Source: Desulfuromonadales bacterium
GTDB lineage: Bacteria > Desulfobacterota > Desulfuromonadia > Desulfuromonadales > BM103
Length of the DNA stretch: 64,000 nucleotides
Reading direction: 5' to 3'
Assembly (NCBI GenBank): GCA_027065695.1
Contig: JAMONP010000052.1
Location: 1-64,000 of the forward strand
Shown: positions 47,376 through 56,916 of the stretch, one piece after another
Layout of the letters: each line of letters begins with the position of its first letter
How positions within the stretch are numbered: position 1 is the first letter of the stretch
The notes under the pieces: model-generated
Database searches by the model: none
Told to the model about the DNA's origin: nothing
The model's input: only the letters and a program-made list of their open reading frames with translations
Made by a program: the position numbers and the translations under genes

Positions 47376-48422
47376 ATGAAAAAGACTTGCAAGCTGACGT
47401 TAACGGTCACTTCGCTTGTGCTGGCACTCGGTTTAGCCCTCCCCCTGGTGGCCTCTGCGCACCTTCTGAAAAAAGTTGATAATTTTATTATCTACATGGA
47501 CCAGTCCGGCTCAATGGCTTATGCCAAGGCTCAGGCTGGACAGCAGAAATTTGATAAGGCTATAGCCGCAGTCAATCGTCTGGATAAGACTCTCCCCGAA
47601 CTTGGTTATAATGGTGGAGTTGCTCTTTTCGCACCTCATAAATCACTCACCAGCCCTACTCCCTATAGGACAGGCTCGCTCAGCTCTGCTGTGGTCGGGG
47701 TCGTCCCTCCTTTCAACCATCTTACGACAATGGGTACTGACCTGACGAAAATCAGCCCTGCTATCGGCAAACTCTCCGGAACAACAGCCTTGATCCTGTT
47801 CACCGACGGTGCGGCTAATGAAGGCGGTGATCCGATTGCTGCAGCAAGGGCACTCTACAAAAAGCATGCACCCAACCTTTGTATTCATGTGATCAGCTAT
47901 GCTGACACTCCAGAGGGTAAGCAGATCATAGAAAAGATTAGTGCTCTTTCTAACTGCAGTGTTGTTACAACTGATGCTGACATGGACCAGTTTGCCAAAG
48001 ATGTTCTTTATGATGCCTCGCACGTGACACACCCTCCGAAGCCAATGGCAAAGCCTGCTCCAGCCCCTGTTACACCTACACCCGCTAAGGAAGTGATCAC
48101 CTTCAACCTACTGTTTGGTTTTGACAAATCGGCTATCACAGATGAAATGGTACCCGTACTTGAGCAGGTGAAGATGATCCTCAAAGAAGAATCCGGCACT
48201 GACTTTGTCCTTTCTGGACACACTGATTCAACAGGCCCGGAAAATTATAACCAGACACTATCCGAGAAACGTGCTGCCTCAGTAAATAAGTGGCTTGTTA
48301 ACAACGGGATTGCTTCCTCCAGACTGAAGGCTGTCGGATACGGAGAGACTCGTTCGAAGTATGACAATGGAACCAAGGAAGGCCGTAGGCTTAACCGACG
48401 CGTGGAGTTGATGTCCAGATAG
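47376..48422 (+). CDS. Exported VWA–OmpA family protein, 348 aa
   Basis: A signal peptide at about residues 1–28 ends ASAHLLKK. A von Willebrand A domain covers about 35–200 with the metal site DQSGSM. A Pro/Ala linker (MAKPAPAPVTPTPAKE) leads to a C-terminal OmpA domain (about 245–348) with the peptidoglycan-binding SGHTDSTGPENYNQ...LSEKRA pattern. No beta-barrel is present, so it is a periplasmic or surface adaptor fixed to peptidoglycan. The ATG follows aaaaggagcaataag. A terminator follows. The binding partner is unknown. Confidence 0.87.
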   Translation: MKKTCKLTLTVTSLVLALGLALPLVASAHLLKKVDNFIIYMDQSGSMAYAKAQAGQQKFDKAIAAVNRLDKTLPELGYNGGVALFAPHKSLTSPTPYRTGSLSSAVVGVVPPFNHLTTMGTDLTKISPAIGKLSGTTALILFTDGAANEGGDPIAAARALYKKHAPNLCIHVISYADTPEGKQIIEKISALSNCSVVTTDADMDQFAKDVLYDASHVTHPPKPMAKPAPAPVTPTPAKEVITFNLLFGFDKSAITDEMVPVLEQVKMILKEESGTDFVLSGHTDSTGPENYNQTLSEKRAASVNKWLVNNGIASSRLKAVGYGETRSKYDNGTKEGRRLNRRVELMSR

Positions 48423-48454
48423 CCGCATGCCTGACTGAAAAAATGCGCGACACC

Positions 48455-48488
48455 GGCCAGGTGCTCTTGAGTGCCTGGCCATTTTTTT
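48455..48488 (+). terminator. Intrinsic terminator of the VWA–OmpA gene
   Basis: GGCCAGG and CCTGGCC pair around TGCTCTTGAGTG, followed by ATTTTTTT. It begins 33 bases past the stop codon. Confidence 0.82.
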
Positions 48489-48730
48489 GGATTAAACTGG
48501 GTATCAGACAGATTTACAGGTTTGATTTCACTAAGCCATCTGGCGTAAAACGTCACATAATTACTCGGGAGATGATCACTGATTTCTCTTGAGATACATA
48601 GAACATATATGCTTATACAGTATAATCAAGCTGTTAGTCTCGCCTCTTGCTCCCTGGTATGGATGTTGCTCTATATCTGACAATTCGGTAATCCAATGGA
48701 CAGACAGAAGTGTTTTGCGGAAGACGCTCC

Positions 48731-49222
48731 ATGAATAGCATTATTGTTAAAATATTTTTTGGGGTTGCTGCTCTTTTTGTATTGAGCTCATCGGTTATGG
48801 CTGGTGAAACAACTCCGGTTCAAGTAAGCTTTATGAATGTTGACCCGGTTGCGGCTCAGGAAAAACTCCTCAAAAATCAGGCCCTGGCGCTCAAGCGCCT
48901 TGAGTTTGAAATCTTTGCCAAGTCGAAAGTACAGCAGTTGAATCGTAACCACATTCTCTCCCGTTCCCGTATGGAAGTTACCAAGCAGACAGACGGTACC
49001 TATCTGGCCATATACCATCAAATCGACGACTCATCGATGCGTGTCAAGGTTCGCCGATCACAGTCCAGCATTATCCCTTATGTTGGCATTATCTCCTACC
49101 GGGAACAGGTTCTTGAAGCTACCTCCAACACTCCTGAAGAATTTGATGATGGTTCGTTTACCGTTGTGAAAGTTATTCCTAACAGACATATCTTCAGCTA
49201 CCAGAAAGGTGTCTGGAGATAG
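48731..49222 (+). CDS. Small exported protein of unknown function, 163 aa
   Basis: A signal peptide at about residues 1–24 (MNSIIVKIFFGVAALFVLSS, cut near VMAG) is followed by a mature part of about 140 residues with no cysteines. It has a helical stretch (VAAQEKLLKNQALALKRLEF) and then beta-like segments (YLAIYHQIDDSSMRVKVRRS). I recognise no family. I chose the ATG at 48731, after a GGAAG; a GTG at 48710 would add seven residues before the signal peptide. The 240 bases before it hold only a possible -10 (TATAAT near 48622). A very strong hairpin follows. Confidence 0.7.
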   Translation: MNSIIVKIFFGVAALFVLSSSVMAGETTPVQVSFMNVDPVAAQEKLLKNQALALKRLEFEIFAKSKVQQLNRNHILSRSRMEVTKQTDGTYLAIYHQIDDSSMRVKVRRSQSSIIPYVGIISYREQVLEATSNTPEEFDDGSFTVVKVIPNRHIFSYQKGVWR

Positions 49223-49247
49223 CGGTAGCTTTAGCTACCAATCAGTT

Positions 49248-49301
49248 GCACAAAACGTCAAAGCCCCGGGGAGGAAATCCCGGGGCTTTGACGTTTTGTG
49301 C
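49248..49301 (+). terminator. Perfect 23-bp inverted repeat, terminator-like
   Basis: GCACAAAACGTCAAAGCCCCGGG and its exact reverse complement flank the 8-base loop GAGGAAAT, 26 bases past the stop of the small exported protein. All 23 pairs match. No free T-run follows, but the stem contains GTTTTG. It probably ends transcription ahead of secA and could also block RNA decay. Confidence 0.7.
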
Positions 49302-49446
49302 TCTGTACCAGCAGGTCTTTAATTGCTACCATTTAACCTTGTGAGTGTTCTCTCTACTGTGCTAAAATTTGCGATTCTGACTGGATTGACGGTTGGTTGT
49401 TCTCTCATAATTATTTCTGGCGATATCACCGGATATGGAGTTGTGC

Positions 49447-52137
49447 ATGATTGGAAGTATCCTTAAAAAAATTGTTGGCAGCAAAAATGATCGTGAAGTT
49501 AAACGACTGCAGCAGACTGTTGTAGAAATCAACGCCATGGAACCAGAGATCCAGAAGCTGTCAGATGCTGGCCTGGTAGAAAAAACAGTTGAATTTCGTG
49601 CCCGTTTGCAACAGGGAGAATCGCTCGAAGATCTCCTGGTTGAAGCTTTTGCGGTGGTTCGTGAAGCCGCAATACGTACCTTGGGGATGCGGCACTTCGA
49701 TGTTCAGCTGATTGGTGGCATGGTGCTGCACTCCGGAAAAATCGCCGAGATGAAAACCGGTGAAGGCAAGACCCTGATGGCAACTTTGCCGGTGTATCTC
49801 AATGCTCTGGCCGAAAAAGGTGTGCATGTCATTACTGTCAACGATTATCTGGCCAAGCGCGACGCTGAATGGATGGGCCAAGTCTATACTTTCCTTGGTC
49901 TGGAAGTCGATTGTATCATCCACGGCTTGAGTGATGCAGAGCGAAAAGCTGCGTATCGGGCTGATGTCACTTACGGCACCAATAATGAATTCGGCTTTGA
50001 TTATCTGCGCGACAACATGAAATTCGCTCTTGAAGATTATGTTCAGCGTGACCTCTACTATGCCATTGTTGACGAAGTTGACTCGATCTTGATTGACGAA
50101 GCCAGAACTCCCTTGATTATTTCCGGGCCAAGCGATGCGATCAGCGAGCTTTACTATAGTGCGGACGAAATGATCCCACACTTGGAAAAGGGCGAAATGG
50201 TCGAGGAGCGTGATGGCACCGTCGGTCGATCAATCCGGACCTATACAGGCGACTACACAGTTGACGAAAAATCCAAGTCGGTGACTCTTACCGAGGAAGG
50301 CGTGCTGAAGGTCGAAAAGCTTATAGGGGTAGAAAACCTGTACGAGCCTGCCAATATGGCGATCCTGCACCATGTAAATCAGGCGTTAAGAGCTCATGTC
50401 ATCTTTAATCGTGACGTTGACTATGTGGTCAAGGACGGCGAGGTTATTATCGTTGATGAATTTACCGGCCGGCTTATGCCAGGTCGACGCTGGGGTGACG
50501 GCCAGCATCAGGCAATCGAGGCGAAGGAGGGTTTGAAGGTTGAACGGGAGAACCAGACCTTGGCAACAATTACCTTCCAGAACTATTTTCGCATGTATGA
50601 AAAACTGGCTGGAATGACCGGTACCGCTGATACCGAAGCTGCCGAATTCAACGAGATTTACAATCTCGAGGTTGTTGTCATTCCGACTAACGCGCCGATG
50701 ATTCGTATCGATCAATCCGATGTCATCTATAAAACCGAGAAGGAAAAGTTCCACGCGGTTATTGAAGATATAATCCGTTGTCATGAGACCGGTCAGCCAG
50801 CACTGGTCGGTACCATCACTATCGAGAACTCGGAAAAACTGTCAAATCTTCTAAAAAAACGTGGCGTATCGCATAACGTACTGAACGCCAAGCAGCATGA
50901 TCGCGAGGCTGAAATTGTTGCTCAAGCCGGCCGCAAGGGTGCTATTACCATTGCAACCAACATGGCTGGTCGTGGTACCGATATTGTCTTGGGGGGCAAT
51001 CCCGAGATGATGGCCAAACGTGAGGCTGCTGGAGCTGAGAATCCGAAACAGACGTATGCGCAGGCTCTTGAGAAGTACTCAGCAAATTGTGAGGCAGAGA
51101 AACAGGAGGTTCTCAATGCTGGCGGGCTGTACATTCTGGGGACCGAGCGTCATGAATCACGGCGTATAGATAACCAGTTGCGTGGACGTTCTGGACGCCA
51201 GGGTGATCCTGGTGAAAGCCGCTTTTACATGAGTCTTGACGATGACCTGTTGCGCATCTTTGGTTCTCACCGAGTTTCTTTCGTGATGGAAAAACTCAAG
51301 GTACCTGAGAATGAGGCGATTGAACACGGTATGATTTCCAAGGCGATCGAAGGTGCCCAAAAGAAAGTTGAGGCGCACAACTTCGACATCCGTAAACACC
51401 TGATCGACTATGACGATGTTATGAACCGTCAGCGTGAAGTCATATACAGCCAGCGCAAAGAGGTGTTGGCTGGTGAAAATATCCGCGAGACTATTGAGGC
51501 GATTCTCGATGAGATGGTTGATGATATGGTTGCGACCTTTTGCTCGGATAAAACACCATCTGACGAATGGAACTGGGATAGCCTGGCTGCCGATTTTGTC
51601 GGTCAGTTCAATATAGAAGCCGACCTGCCGGAACCCGATAAAGATCTTAACCCTGCTGACCTTGAAGAAGGTCTCAAAGAACAGGTTGCAGCGCACCTGG
51701 CAGCGAGGACGGAACTGTTCACTCCGCCAGTTATGGAACATCTGATGAAAGTTCTGCTTCTGCAGACGATCGACACCCATTGGAAAGAGCACCTGTTGTC
51801 GATTGACCAACTCAAAGAGGGCATCGGCATGCGTGCTTATGCACAACGCAATCCGAAAGAAGAGTATAAACGTGAAGCCTACGCTCTCTTTATGGAAATG
51901 ATGGCACGCATCCGCCAGGATGTTACCCGCAAGCTGTTCCTCGTCCAGCTGGCCCGTGAAGAAGAAGTCGCTGAAATGGAAGCTGAGCAACGTCGTGAAC
52001 GCCAGGCTCTGGCCAGACTGGGTGGACCGAAGCCAGCAGCTCAGGGTCCGGTCAAGCGCGATGTGGACAAGGTCGGTCGTAATACTGCCTGTCCCTGTGG
52101 CAGTGGCAAGAAATATAAGAAATGTTGTGGAAAGTAA
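49447..52137 (+). CDS. secA: Protein translocase subunit SecA, 896 aa
   Basis: Motor ATPase of Sec export. The DEAD-type motor shows Walker [18 protein letters not shown], the [17 protein letters not shown] region and [22 protein letters not shown]2 includes [12 protein letters not shown] and [14 protein letters not shown]. The C-terminus ends in the zinc-binding SEC-C motif [15 protein letters not shown], which contacts SecB and lipids. I chose the ATG at 49447, six bases after GGAG. Length is typical. argJ follows 59 bases later and may share the transcript. Confidence 0.97.
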   Translation: MIGSILKKIVGSKNDREVKRLQQTVVEINAMEPEIQKLSDAGLVEKTVEFRARLQQGESLEDLLVEAFAVVREAAIRTLGMRHFDVQLIGGMVLHSGKIAEMKTGEGKTLMATLPVYLNALAEKGVHVITVNDYLAKRDAEWMGQVYTFLGLEVDCIIHGLSDAERKAAYRADVTYGTNNEFGFDYLRDNMKFALEDYVQRDLYYAIVDEVDSILIDEARTPLIISGPSDAISELYYSADEMIPHLEKGEMVEERDGTVGRSIRTYTGDYTVDEKSKSVTLTEEGVLKVEKLIGVENLYEPANMAILHHVNQALRAHVIFNRDVDYVVKDGEVIIVDEFTGRLMPGRRWGDGQHQAIEAKEGLKVERENQTLATITFQNYFRMYEKLAGMTGTADTEAAEFNEIYNLEVVVIPTNAPMIRIDQSDVIYKTEKEKFHAVIEDIIRCHETGQPALVGTITIENSEKLSNLLKKRGVSHNVLNAKQHDREAEIVAQAGRKGAITIATNMAGRGTDIVLGGNPEMMAKREAAGAENPKQTYAQALEKYSANCEAEKQEVLNAGGLYILGTERHESRRIDNQLRGRSGRQGDPGESRFYMSLDDDLLRIFGSHRVSFVMEKLKVPENEAIEHGMISKAIEGAQKKVEAHNFDIRKHLIDYDDVMNRQREVIYSQRKEVLAGENIRETIEAILDEMVDDMVATFCSDKTPSDEWNWDSLAADFVGQFNIEADLPEPDKDLNPADLEEGLKEQVAAHLAARTELFTPPVMEHLMKVLLLQTIDTHWKEHLLSIDQLKEGIGMRAYAQRNPKEEYKREAYALFMEMMARIRQDVTRKLFLVQLAREEEVAEMEAEQRRERQALARLGGPKPAAQGPVKRDVDKVGRNTACPCGSGKKYKKCCGK

Positions 52138-52196
52138 GCCTGTAGACGAAGAGGGGACATAGATTGGTCTCCTGTTACCAACCAGGGAGTTGACCA

Positions 52197-53396
52197 ATGG
52201 CTGAATCGGTTCTTGCTATACCCAGGGGATTCAAGGCTGCAGCATGCAGTTCTGGAATCAAGAAATCCGGCAAACTTGACTTGGCCCTGATCTGTGCTGA
52301 CAAGCCGGTCGAATGTGCCGGTGTTTTTACCACCAATAAGGTCGTCGCAGCACCGGTCAAGATTACCGAGTCACGGGTGCGTCAAGGACTTTGCCAGGCG
52401 GTTCTGGTTAACAGCGGCAACGCCAATGCCTGCACAGGTGCCCAGGGTCTTCAGGATGCACGTCGCTGTGGTGACCTGGTTGCGGAAAGTCTCGATATGG
52501 CACCGCAGATGGTTGCCGTTTCATCGACTGGTGTGATCGGTGTTCCCCTGCCAATGCCCTGTTTTGAGGAGCATATACCTGACCTATGCAGAATGTTGAG
52601 TCATGATCAGTTCGACGGCGTGGCCAGGGCCATGATGACAACCGACGCTTTCCCAAAAATGAGCAGTCGGTCCATCGATATCAACGGAAATGAAGTCCGA
52701 CTCCTGGGCCTGGCCAAAGGTGCCGGCATGATTCATCCAGACATGGCGACTATGCTGGCTTTTGTCCTTACTGATGCGGTGTTGGCGGACGATTTGCTTG
52801 AGATTTCCTTGCGTCAAGCAGTGAACAGTTCCTTTAACAGAATTACTGTCGACCGTGACACCTCAACAAATGATATGGTTTTACTGCTTGCCAGTGGCGA
52901 TGCGGAAAGCCCGGAGATTTCCGAAGGGTCTGCTGAGTTGGAGCAATTCAATAGTGCCTTGGATGAAATCATGCTGGAACTGGCAAAAATGATTGTCCGT
53001 GATGGTGAAGGCGCAACCAAGCTGGTGCGTATTCAGATTAACGGTGCAGCAAGCGACGACGAAGCCCTTGTGGCGGCCCGCAGTGTTGCAACCTCGCAGT
53101 TGGTCAAAACCGCCTTCTTTGGATCTGATGCCAACTGGGGCCGAATTATAGCTGCGGTTGGCTATTCTGACGCTGAGGTTGATCCTGACCAGGTCAGCAT
53201 CCTGTTTGACGATGTCGCAATGGTCTCCAAAGGGCTCGCGCTCGGTTCTGAACAGGAAGACAAAGCCAGTGAGATACTCAAGAAAGCAGAGTTCACTGTG
53301 ACGGTTGATCTTGCTTTAGGTGAAGGCAGCGCATACTACTATACTTCTGACCTTTCGTACGAATATGTACGAATCAACGCCGATTATCGCACATAA
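52197..53396 (+). CDS. argJ: Glutamate N-acetyltransferase/amino-acid acetyltransferase ArgJ, 399 aa
   Basis: Moves the acetyl group from N-acetylornithine to glutamate in the cyclic arginine pathway. Many members also make N-acetylglutamate from acetyl-CoA. The autoproteolysis site is in KGAGMIHPDMATMLAF, where the nucleophile Thr follows Ala. Other family stretches are TTDAFPKMSS, DRDTSTNDM and FGSDANWGRI. The late RINADYRT is the usual C-terminus. The ATG follows CAGGGAG at seven bases. deoB begins only five bases after its stop. Confidence 0.95.
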   Translation: MAESVLAIPRGFKAAACSSGIKKSGKLDLALICADKPVECAGVFTTNKVVAAPVKITESRVRQGLCQAVLVNSGNANACTGAQGLQDARRCGDLVAESLDMAPQMVAVSSTGVIGVPLPMPCFEEHIPDLCRMLSHDQFDGVARAMMTTDAFPKMSSRSIDINGNEVRLLGLAKGAGMIHPDMATMLAFVLTDAVLADDLLEISLRQAVNSSFNRITVDRDTSTNDMVLLLASGDAESPEISEGSAELEQFNSALDEIMLELAKMIVRDGEGATKLVRIQINGAASDDEALVAARSVATSQLVKTAFFGSDANWGRIIAAVGYSDAEVDPDQVSILFDDVAMVSKGLALGSEQEDKASEILKKAEFTVTVDLALGEGSAYYYTSDLSYEYVRINADYRT

Positions 53397-53401
53397 TTGC
53401 C

Positions 53402-54610
53402 ATGTCGATTAACCCAGGAGCCTGTCCAACAATAAGGGTCCCAGGGCGTGTTGTCTGGATAGTTCTTGACGGCGTCGGGCTTGAAGCTCTACCCGATGCG
53501 AAAGACTATGGTGATGAAGGTGCTGCTACCTTGCCCCACGTGGCGACGGCGTGTGGTGGTCTGCATTTACCTAATCTGCAGCAACTCGGCTTAGGGAATG
53601 TTGCGGATATTAAGGGTGTACCTGCTCTTGCGGAACCCTGTGGAGCATATGGTCGGCTTGCCGAGCGTTCTGCTGGCAAGGATAGTATCGTCGGCCACTG
53701 GGAGCTTACAGGTGTGGTCGTCGATAAACCTTTCGCGACCTACCCACAAGGTTTTCCAAAACAACTGGTTGAAGCATTTGCCGAAATTGTCGGAGCACAA
53801 CCTCTTGGCAATGTGTCAGCTAACGGGATTTCTATTCTCAAGAGCTATGGTGCCGAGCATGTCAGAACCAGCCGACCAATTCTCTACACAAGTGTTGACT
53901 CCGTTTTCCAGATTGCCGCCCATGAAGAGGTCTTACCGCTGCAGGAATTGTATGAATTATGCCAGGCAGCCAGACACCTTGTTGATGAATACAATATCGC
54001 CAGAGTGATCGCCAGGCCTTTTGTTGGCAATGAAGAAGACGGTTTCCACCGCACCTCGCGTCGTAAAGATTTCCCATTACCGCCTCCCCAGACGACTCTA
54101 CTGGAATGTTTAACCAGTCAGGATTATACGGTTTTATCTGTAGGCAAAATTTGTGATCTTTTCACCGGTCAAGGCATATCACGCAGCACGAAAACAATAG
54201 ATAATGCTGATGGTATGAGTAAGACGCTGGCAGGTTTGGCGGCCCTGGACAAAGGGTTGCTAATGGTCAACCTGATCGATTTTGACATGGTTTACGGGCA
54301 TCGTAAAGATATTGTCGGCTTCGGCCGGGCCCTGGAGGAGTTCGACACATGGTTGCCACAATTATACAAGAACATGCAACCAGATGATCTTCTGGTAATT
54401 TGTGCAGACCATGGCTGTGATCCAACAACTCAGGGAGCGGATCACACTCGTGAGTATGTGCCAGTGTTGATCTGGTCAAGGTCAATGCAGACAGGGGTTA
54501 ATCTAGGAGATCGCCAGTCCTTTGCCGATGTCGGGGCAACTCTGGCGGCATATTTCAAGGTTCATGGAATAAACTCTGGTGAGAGCTTTGTTGATGTGCT
54601 TGATATCTGA
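53402..54610 (+). CDS. deoB: Phosphopentomutase, 402 aa
   Basis: Interconverts ribose (or deoxyribose) 1- and 5-phosphate in nucleoside use; alkaline-phosphatase superfamily with two Mn ions. Metal and active-site motifs are VLDGVGLEALPD near residues 21–32, GKDSIVGHWELTG (nucleophile Thr region nearby), FDMVYGHRKD and CADHGCDPTTQG. The first ~17 codons (MSINPGACPTIRVPG) overlap a dispersed 24-bp repeat and have no counterpart in the family. No in-frame ATG, GTG or TTG exists between 53402 and the conserved VVWIVLDG, so this start seems forced. The gene is in an operon-like position after argJ. Confidence 0.92.
   Translation: MSINPGACPTIRVPGRVVWIVLDGVGLEALPDAKDYGDEGAATLPHVATACGGLHLPNLQQLGLGNVADIKGVPALAEPCGAYGRLAERSAGKDSIVGHWELTGVVVDKPFATYPQGFPKQLVEAFAEIVGAQPLGNVSANGISILKSYGAEHVRTSRPILYTSVDSVFQIAAHEEVLPLQELYELCQAARHLVDEYNIARVIARPFVGNEEDGFHRTSRRKDFPLPPPQTTLLECLTSQDYTVLSVGKICDLFTGQGISRSTKTIDNADGMSKTLAGLAALDKGLLMVNLIDFDMVYGHRKDIVGFGRALEEFDTWLPQLYKNMQPDDLLVICADHGCDPTTQGADHTREYVPVLIWSRSMQTGVNLGDRQSFADVGATLAAYFKVHGINSGESFVDVLDI
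53414..53437 (+). repeat. Dispersed 24-bp repeat, copy B, inside deoB
   Basis: CCAGGAGCCTGTCCAACAATAAGG, identical over 24 bases to the copy at 63940. It starts 12 bases after the deoB ATG, so it encodes residues 5–12 in frame. Confidence 0.85.
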
Positions 54611-54658
54611 GTTGAGGTAAAAAACTGGTCGTTTGAGATCAGCCAGGGTTGTTTGCAA

Positions 54659-55396
54659 TCAGTGTCTAAGCTGGCCTTCGACAAAATCGCCGACACCATT
54701 GTGACTGGATGATACCTCTCTAAGGAAATGCTCCCTGATATATTGCTGCAACTGTTCCTTGATGCTCTCGGGGATATCATCAAAGCCGACACCGAAGCCC
54801 TGGAAGAAATTATTCTCGGCCTCTGGATGGACTATGTAAAGAACGGTTGATTTGACTTCGATTTCCTTACCATGACCAAGCAATGGAAAGACCACAGTAA
54901 CGCGATCCCCTTCATTGATTTTAGTTGGGGCCTTAAAGAAAAGGCCACGCATACTGAGGCTAAGGACGTCTGCGAGGATGAACTCATCGTCAGAAAGACT
55001 GTACATACCCGGGAGCTTTAAACGGAGACGAAGATTTTGTCGCGGGTGATGTTCTACATGTTTCTGGATAAATGAGAATAGTTCGAATAGTTCGACAGGG
55101 ACATCAAGGGTCGCATTGGGTGGCAATTCCGCAATTTTCGTTGCGCCCTGTTTAAGAGCAATAACAGGCAAATCTGCCAATTTGATTCTTTGCGTCGTCT
55201 CTGAATCAAGTTCCAGTCTCGGGTCGGCAAAAAGCTCCTCACCAATAATCAGTAAGCTTGGTATGCTTTCTCGAAGAAAAAGCATGACCTGATCTGCTTT
55301 ACTAGTCGATAAAACGCGGTAGCCCCAGTGCTTGAGTATTGGCTCCAGGGTTGCCAGAAGATCGGAGCGATTATCAGCAATTAAAATATTTTTCAT
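54659..55396 (-). CDS. PilZ-domain protein with degenerate receiver domain, 245 aa
   Basis: Residues 1–115 have the response-regulator fold pattern (MKNILIADNRSDLLATLEPI, SLLIIGEEL, LPVIALKQGA) but lack the phosphoryl aspartate: the LLII stretch runs into GEE instead of D. The acidic pair is D8-N9. Residues 115–240 are a PilZ domain with the R-x3-R motif at R119/R123 and SLSMRG at 146–151, where the usual first Asp/Asn of the motif is Ser. It may be a phosphorylation-independent c-di-GMP effector. It is monocistronic and faces deoB tail to tail. Confidence 0.8.
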   Translation of the reverse strand: MKNILIADNRSDLLATLEPILKHWGYRVLSTSKADQVMLFLRESIPSLLIIGEELFADPRLELDSETTQRIKLADLPVIALKQGATKIAELPPNATLDVPVELFELFSFIQKHVEHHPRQNLRLRLKLPGMYSLSDDEFILADVLSLSMRGLFFKAPTKINEGDRVTVVFPLLGHGKEIEVKSTVLYIVHPEAENNFFQGFGVGFDDIPESIKEQLQQYIREHFLREVSSSHNGVGDFVEGQLRH

Positions 55397-55676
55397 GGTC
55401 TGATTCTGTTTTTCAGTAAGTTTGTGTATGGTCTGTTAACTAATCACGGACCACCATCTCGAGATGAACACAACTTAACGTATTCAACAATTTGAGCAAA
55501 GGGAAAAATAGTATGTTTCGTTATCTGTTGCTGAGTGTGGTTATGTCGATGAATTTATCTACAAACAATGTTTCTCAGGAAGTCAACTTCCAGTTACGCT
55601 GACTCTGCGTTTTTTTGTAATATAACTTTTCATGAAACATGTCGATTATTGTGACTTTCGCAAGACGGAGTGATAC

Positions 55677-56717
55677 ATGATTATCAGAGAAATTATTGAG
55701 TCTGCAGAAACCAATCTTCTATGTGAATATGCCTGCCACAGCCAGTTCTCTAAAGGTAGGCATACAGAGGAAGAAGCTTGCCCGGTGCGCACAATTTTCC
55801 AGGTTGACCGTGATCGCATTCTGCACAGTAAGGCTTTTCGGCGCCTGAAGTATAAAACTCAGGTATTCCTGGCTCCGGAAGGAGATCATTATCGTACTCG
55901 GCTTACCCATACCCTTGAGGTCAGCCAGGTTGCCAGAACCATGGCTCGAGCTTTGCGATTGAATGAGGACCTCACCGAAGCGATTGCTCTTGGACATGAT
56001 CTTGGTCACACACCCTTCGGGCATGCTGGTGAACGCGTCCTTAATGAAATCCTGCCGGATGGCTTCCACCATGTAAATCAGAGTTTGAGAGTTGTTGAAC
56101 TGCTTGAGAAAGATGGCAAAGGCCTTAATCTTTCCAGGGAAGTACGTGACGGAATTCTGCGGCACTCAAAGGGACGTGGTGCATTGCTGGGGCGGAGCCG
56201 AAAGGATCTTCCTGCGACACTCGAGGGTCAACTTGTCCGCCTATCTGATGTAATCGCTTATGTCAATCACGATCTGGATGATGCTATTCGGGGTGGGCTG
56301 ATCAACAAGAATGATGTGCCGTCTGTTTTACGAAGTGCTCTTGGTGATGATTCTTCACAGCGGCTGAATACGATGATTACTGATTTAATAGAAACGACAT
56401 TGGCGGCAGATTACGCTACCGTACAGCTTTCCGTACCGGTTGCAGAGCAAGTGACCAGGCTCCGTGATTGGTTGCATGTCAATGTTTATCAATCAGCAGC
56501 AGTCGAAGAAGACTTCCGTAAGGCCAGCCGGGTACTTAGAGAGTTGTTCGAATATTTCGTTGCAAAACCACAGGAGATGGTGACTTATGGTTGCCGTTGT
56601 GAAGAGGATGATTGCATTGAAATTCTGATTGCTGATTTCCTGGCCAGCATGACAGATCGCTACGCGATGAACCTCTATCAAAAACTCTTTTTTCCCCAAC
56701 CCTGGAAAAGCACTTAA
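55677..56717 (+). CDS. dgt: dGTP triphosphohydrolase-like protein (dGTPase), 346 aa
   Basis: HD-superfamily enzyme that removes triphosphate from dGTP or other dNTPs. The metal site is built from RTRLTHTLEVSQVARTMA (first His), ALGHDLGHTPFGHAGE (HD) and YVNHDLDDA. The start CPVRTIFQVDRDRILHSKAF is typical of the family's type with broad dNTP use. At 346 residues it is the short bacterial form, not the 505-residue E. coli Dgt. The ATG at 55677 follows gacggagtgatac. Confidence 0.9.
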   Translation: MIIREIIESAETNLLCEYACHSQFSKGRHTEEEACPVRTIFQVDRDRILHSKAFRRLKYKTQVFLAPEGDHYRTRLTHTLEVSQVARTMARALRLNEDLTEAIALGHDLGHTPFGHAGERVLNEILPDGFHHVNQSLRVVELLEKDGKGLNLSREVRDGILRHSKGRGALLGRSRKDLPATLEGQLVRLSDVIAYVNHDLDDAIRGGLINKNDVPSVLRSALGDDSSQRLNTMITDLIETTLAADYATVQLSVPVAEQVTRLRDWLHVNVYQSAAVEEDFRKASRVLRELFEYFVAKPQEMVTYGCRCEEDDCIEILIADFLASMTDRYAMNLYQKLFFPQPWKST

Positions 56718-56765
56718 AATACTGCCAGTAAATCAGGGGCGGCTATTGGGAAGCTGTTGGGAAGC

Positions 56766-56795
56766 TTGACACCCAAGAAGGCGATATGGTAGTTT
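56766..56795 (+). promoter_or_regulatory. Candidate promoter of the response-regulator gene
   Basis: TTGACA (56766–56771) and TAGTTT (56790–56795) are 18 bp apart, about 120 bases before the start codon. Between them and the gene is a hairpin-like ACCGAC...GTCGGT pairing followed by TTTTGTC. Confidence 0.35.
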
Positions 56796-56916
56796 TTTAG
56801 CACCTTTACGGCTATTTGCCAGCCTGGCAAGAGTGGAAAATGATAGTTAATACCGACCTGTAACACACCGCTTCTGGGTAAACAGGTGTCGGTTTTGTCG
56901 GAACAAGGAGGTTGGT

